Part shown: in pieces, positions 24,493-25,715 of the stretch | Layout: the number at the start of each line of letters is the position of its first letter | Numbering within the stretch: position 1 is the stretch's first letter | Assembly: GCA_036493755.1 (NCBI GenBank) | Contig: DASXPG010000091.1 | Span: 1-25,715 of the forward strand | Origin: DASXPG01 sp036493755 | Lineage (GTDB): Bacteria > Gemmatimonadota > Gemmatimonadetes > Gemmatimonadales > JACORV01 | Direction: 5' to 3' | DNA length: 25,715 nt | The notes under the pieces: model-generated | The model's database searches: none | Told to the model about the DNA's origin: nothing | Seen by the model: only the letters and a program-made list of their open reading frames with translations | Made by a program: the position numbers and the translations under genes

Positions 24493-25715
24493 TTATAGGG
24501 AAACGCGCCGCCGATTCAAGGCATTGTCGATGGTGCGGCGCATCTCGACATCGGTGGTATCGGTGATGGCGCGGAGGGCATCGAGCGCCGACTGGTTGCG
24601 GATATTGGCCAGCGCGCGGACCGCCGCGCGGCGGGTACCGGGATCCTCGTCCTTCGTCGCGTTGCTCAGCGCGGGGACGGTGGTGGTATCGCGGATCTGG
24701 GCCAGCGCGGTGGCGGCGGCGCGCCGGACCGACGGTGACACATCGGTCAGCAGCCGGGCCAGGGCGGCGGCGGCGTCGGGTCCTGGCTCGCGGAGGCGGC
24801 CGAGTCCTATGGCGGCGGCGGCGCGAACCACGCGCTCGCGGTCGCTCAAGGCCGAGGTGAGGGGGCCGGCGGCGCGGGCATCGCGCAGCTCGGCGAGGGA
24901 GGCGATGGCGGTCATGCGCACCTCGATCGCCGGATCGCGCATCGCGTCCATCAGGGTGCCGAACGAAGAGGGATCGTGCATCCGGCCCAGGGCGTGGATC
25001 GCGGCGCGGCGCACCTCGACGCTGTCATCGCGCGCGGCCGAGGTGAGCGGAACCAGGGCCTTGGCATCGTTGATCGACGACAATGCTTCGACCGCGGCGC
25101 GGCGGGTGCCGGCGTCGGGGTCCCGCAACGCGCCTATCAGCGCGTCCACGGCGTGCGCGTCGTTCATCTGCTGGAGGGCGCGGGCGGCGGCGCGCCGGAC
25201 TTCGGGCGCCTCATCGCGCAGTGCGCCGGCGATGCTGCCGAGCTGCGACGTATCGCGCATCCGGCCCAGGGCGTTGATAGCGGCGCGGCGCACATCCATC
25301 GAGTCGTCGCGCACCGTGCGGGCGATGGCGGCGCCGGTGGTGCGGTCGCCGAGGCTGCCTAACGAGCTGACGGCGGCCCAGCGGACCTCGAAGGCGCGAT
25401 CATCGAGCGCCGCGACCAGGGGCGCCACCGAGCGCCGGTCCTCCAGGCCGCCCAGGCCGCGGGCCGAAAAGGCGCGGACCATCGGATCGGCGTCGCGGAG
25501 CCCGGTCTGTAGTGGCGTGAGGGCGCGGGCGTCACCCGAATTGCCGAGGCTTCGGGCCGCGGCGGCGCGGACCACGCTGGCGCGGTCACGCATCGCTTCG
25601 ACCAGGGCGTTGACCGCCGAATCGTCATCGGCTTCCATCGAGACCACCCGCGAGAGGCTGGAGCTGGTCACGGCATCGTACGCGCGTTCCTGCGCCCGGG
25701 CGGCGGCTTCCGCGG
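24493..25715 (-). CDS. HEAT-repeat protein (5' partial)
   Basis: The frame is open to the window edge (407 codons visible), so the true N-terminus is probably outside; a GTG at 25671 is the first candidate start inside. From about residue 33 of the visible part to the C-terminus there are 12 consecutive HEAT repeats of 31 residues (one of 32) with the pattern L-x2-L-x3-(L/M)-RD-x5-VRRAA-x3-LG-x(5)-A. The conserved Asp and Arg positions are typical of PBS-lyase-type HEAT repeats. Such solenoids are protein-protein scaffolds; no catalytic domain is visible. Upstream residues (ARAQERAYDAV) look like a helix continuing from an unseen N-terminal region. It has its own terminator, so it is separate from the ABC operon. 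A CGTTAGGC octamer lies at 25357-25364. Confidence 0.9.
   Translation of the reverse strand, partial: AEAAARAQERAYDAVTSSSLSRVVSMEADDDSAVNALVEAMRDRASVVRAAAARSLGNSGDARALTPLQTGLRDADPMVRAFSARGLGGLEDRRSVAPLVAALDDRAFEVRWAAVSSLGSLGDRTTGAAIARTVRDDSMDVRRAAINALGRMRDTSQLGSIAGALRDEAPEVRRAAARALQQMNDAHAVDALIGALRDPDAGTRRAAVEALSSINDAKALVPLTSAARDDSVEVRRAAIHALGRMHDPSSFGTLMDAMRDPAIEVRMTAIASLAELRDARAAGPLTSALSDRERVVRAAAAIGLGRLREPGPDAAAALARLLTDVSPSVRRAAATALAQIRDTTTVPALSNATKDEDPGTRRAAVRALANIRNQSALDALRAITDTTDVEMRRTIDNALNRRRVSL

Noticed and set aside
24493..25671. GTG at 25671 as the start of the HEAT-repeat protein
   Set aside because: The frame continues open to the window edge with helix-like sequence and no ribosome-binding site precedes the GTG, so the gene is more likely truncated by the window.

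Overview
The window is very GC-rich and densely packed. Most adjacent genes overlap by four bases (ATGA or GTGA junctions) or lie a few bases apart, and no stretch over about 140 bases lacks a gene. The gene families (ADOP-type duplicated ABC permeases, an ECF sigma factor next to CBM48/isoamylase-early-set proteins, a DUF4382 lipoprotein, NtrC/NtrY-type signalling) suggest Gemmatimonadota or a related soil phylum such as Acidobacteriota. No rRNA or other taxonomic marker is present, so this is inference.

Layout. (1) 1-5730, plus strand: a complete efflux operon, with a TolC-type outer-membrane channel (5' truncated by the window edge), a HlyD-type lipoprotein adaptor, a fused double-NBD ATPase and two ABC-2 permeases, resembling the YbhGFSR arrangement. 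(2) 8492-5727, minus strand: a four-gene unit with an ECF sigma factor, a single-pass membrane protein ending in a CBM48-like domain, a secreted protein of unknown function, and a probable outer-membrane barrel ending in a second CBM48-like domain. It converges on the efflux operon and the stop codons overlap. A DUF4382 lipoprotein is transcribed divergently across a region with nested inverted repeats. (3) 12709-9308, minus strand: a probable copper unit with a His/Cys-rich secreted protein, a TonB-dependent receptor, a SCO1/SenC copper chaperone and a small cupredoxin-like protein. (4) A small membrane protein on the plus strand (12784-13257) whose 3' end overlaps the next unit. (5) 16317-13202, minus strand: a DUF3052 protein, an NtrC-family sigma54 activator and an NtrY-like histidine kinase. 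(6) 24351-16385, minus strand: one LolD/MacB-type ATPase followed by three large ADOP permeases in tandem. (7) 25715-24493, minus strand: a HEAT-repeat protein with its own terminator, truncated by the window edge.

Two observations stand out. First, the octamer CGTTAGGC occurs 13 times, always in the coding-sense orientation on either strand. It supplies 12 of about 16 TTA leucine codons, and the remaining copy straddles a stop codon. Second, the sigma/CBM48 unit looks like a surface-signalling system in which a CBM48-like fold replaces the usual anti-sigma sensor domain. Also notable are short tandem repeats of 7, 8 and 9 bp inside genes, several candidate leaderless starts (a -10-like TANNNT 5-7 bases before ATG), and two genes whose only sensible coupled start codon is non-standard (CTG, ATA). 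All calls were made by eye from sequence, with no database search.
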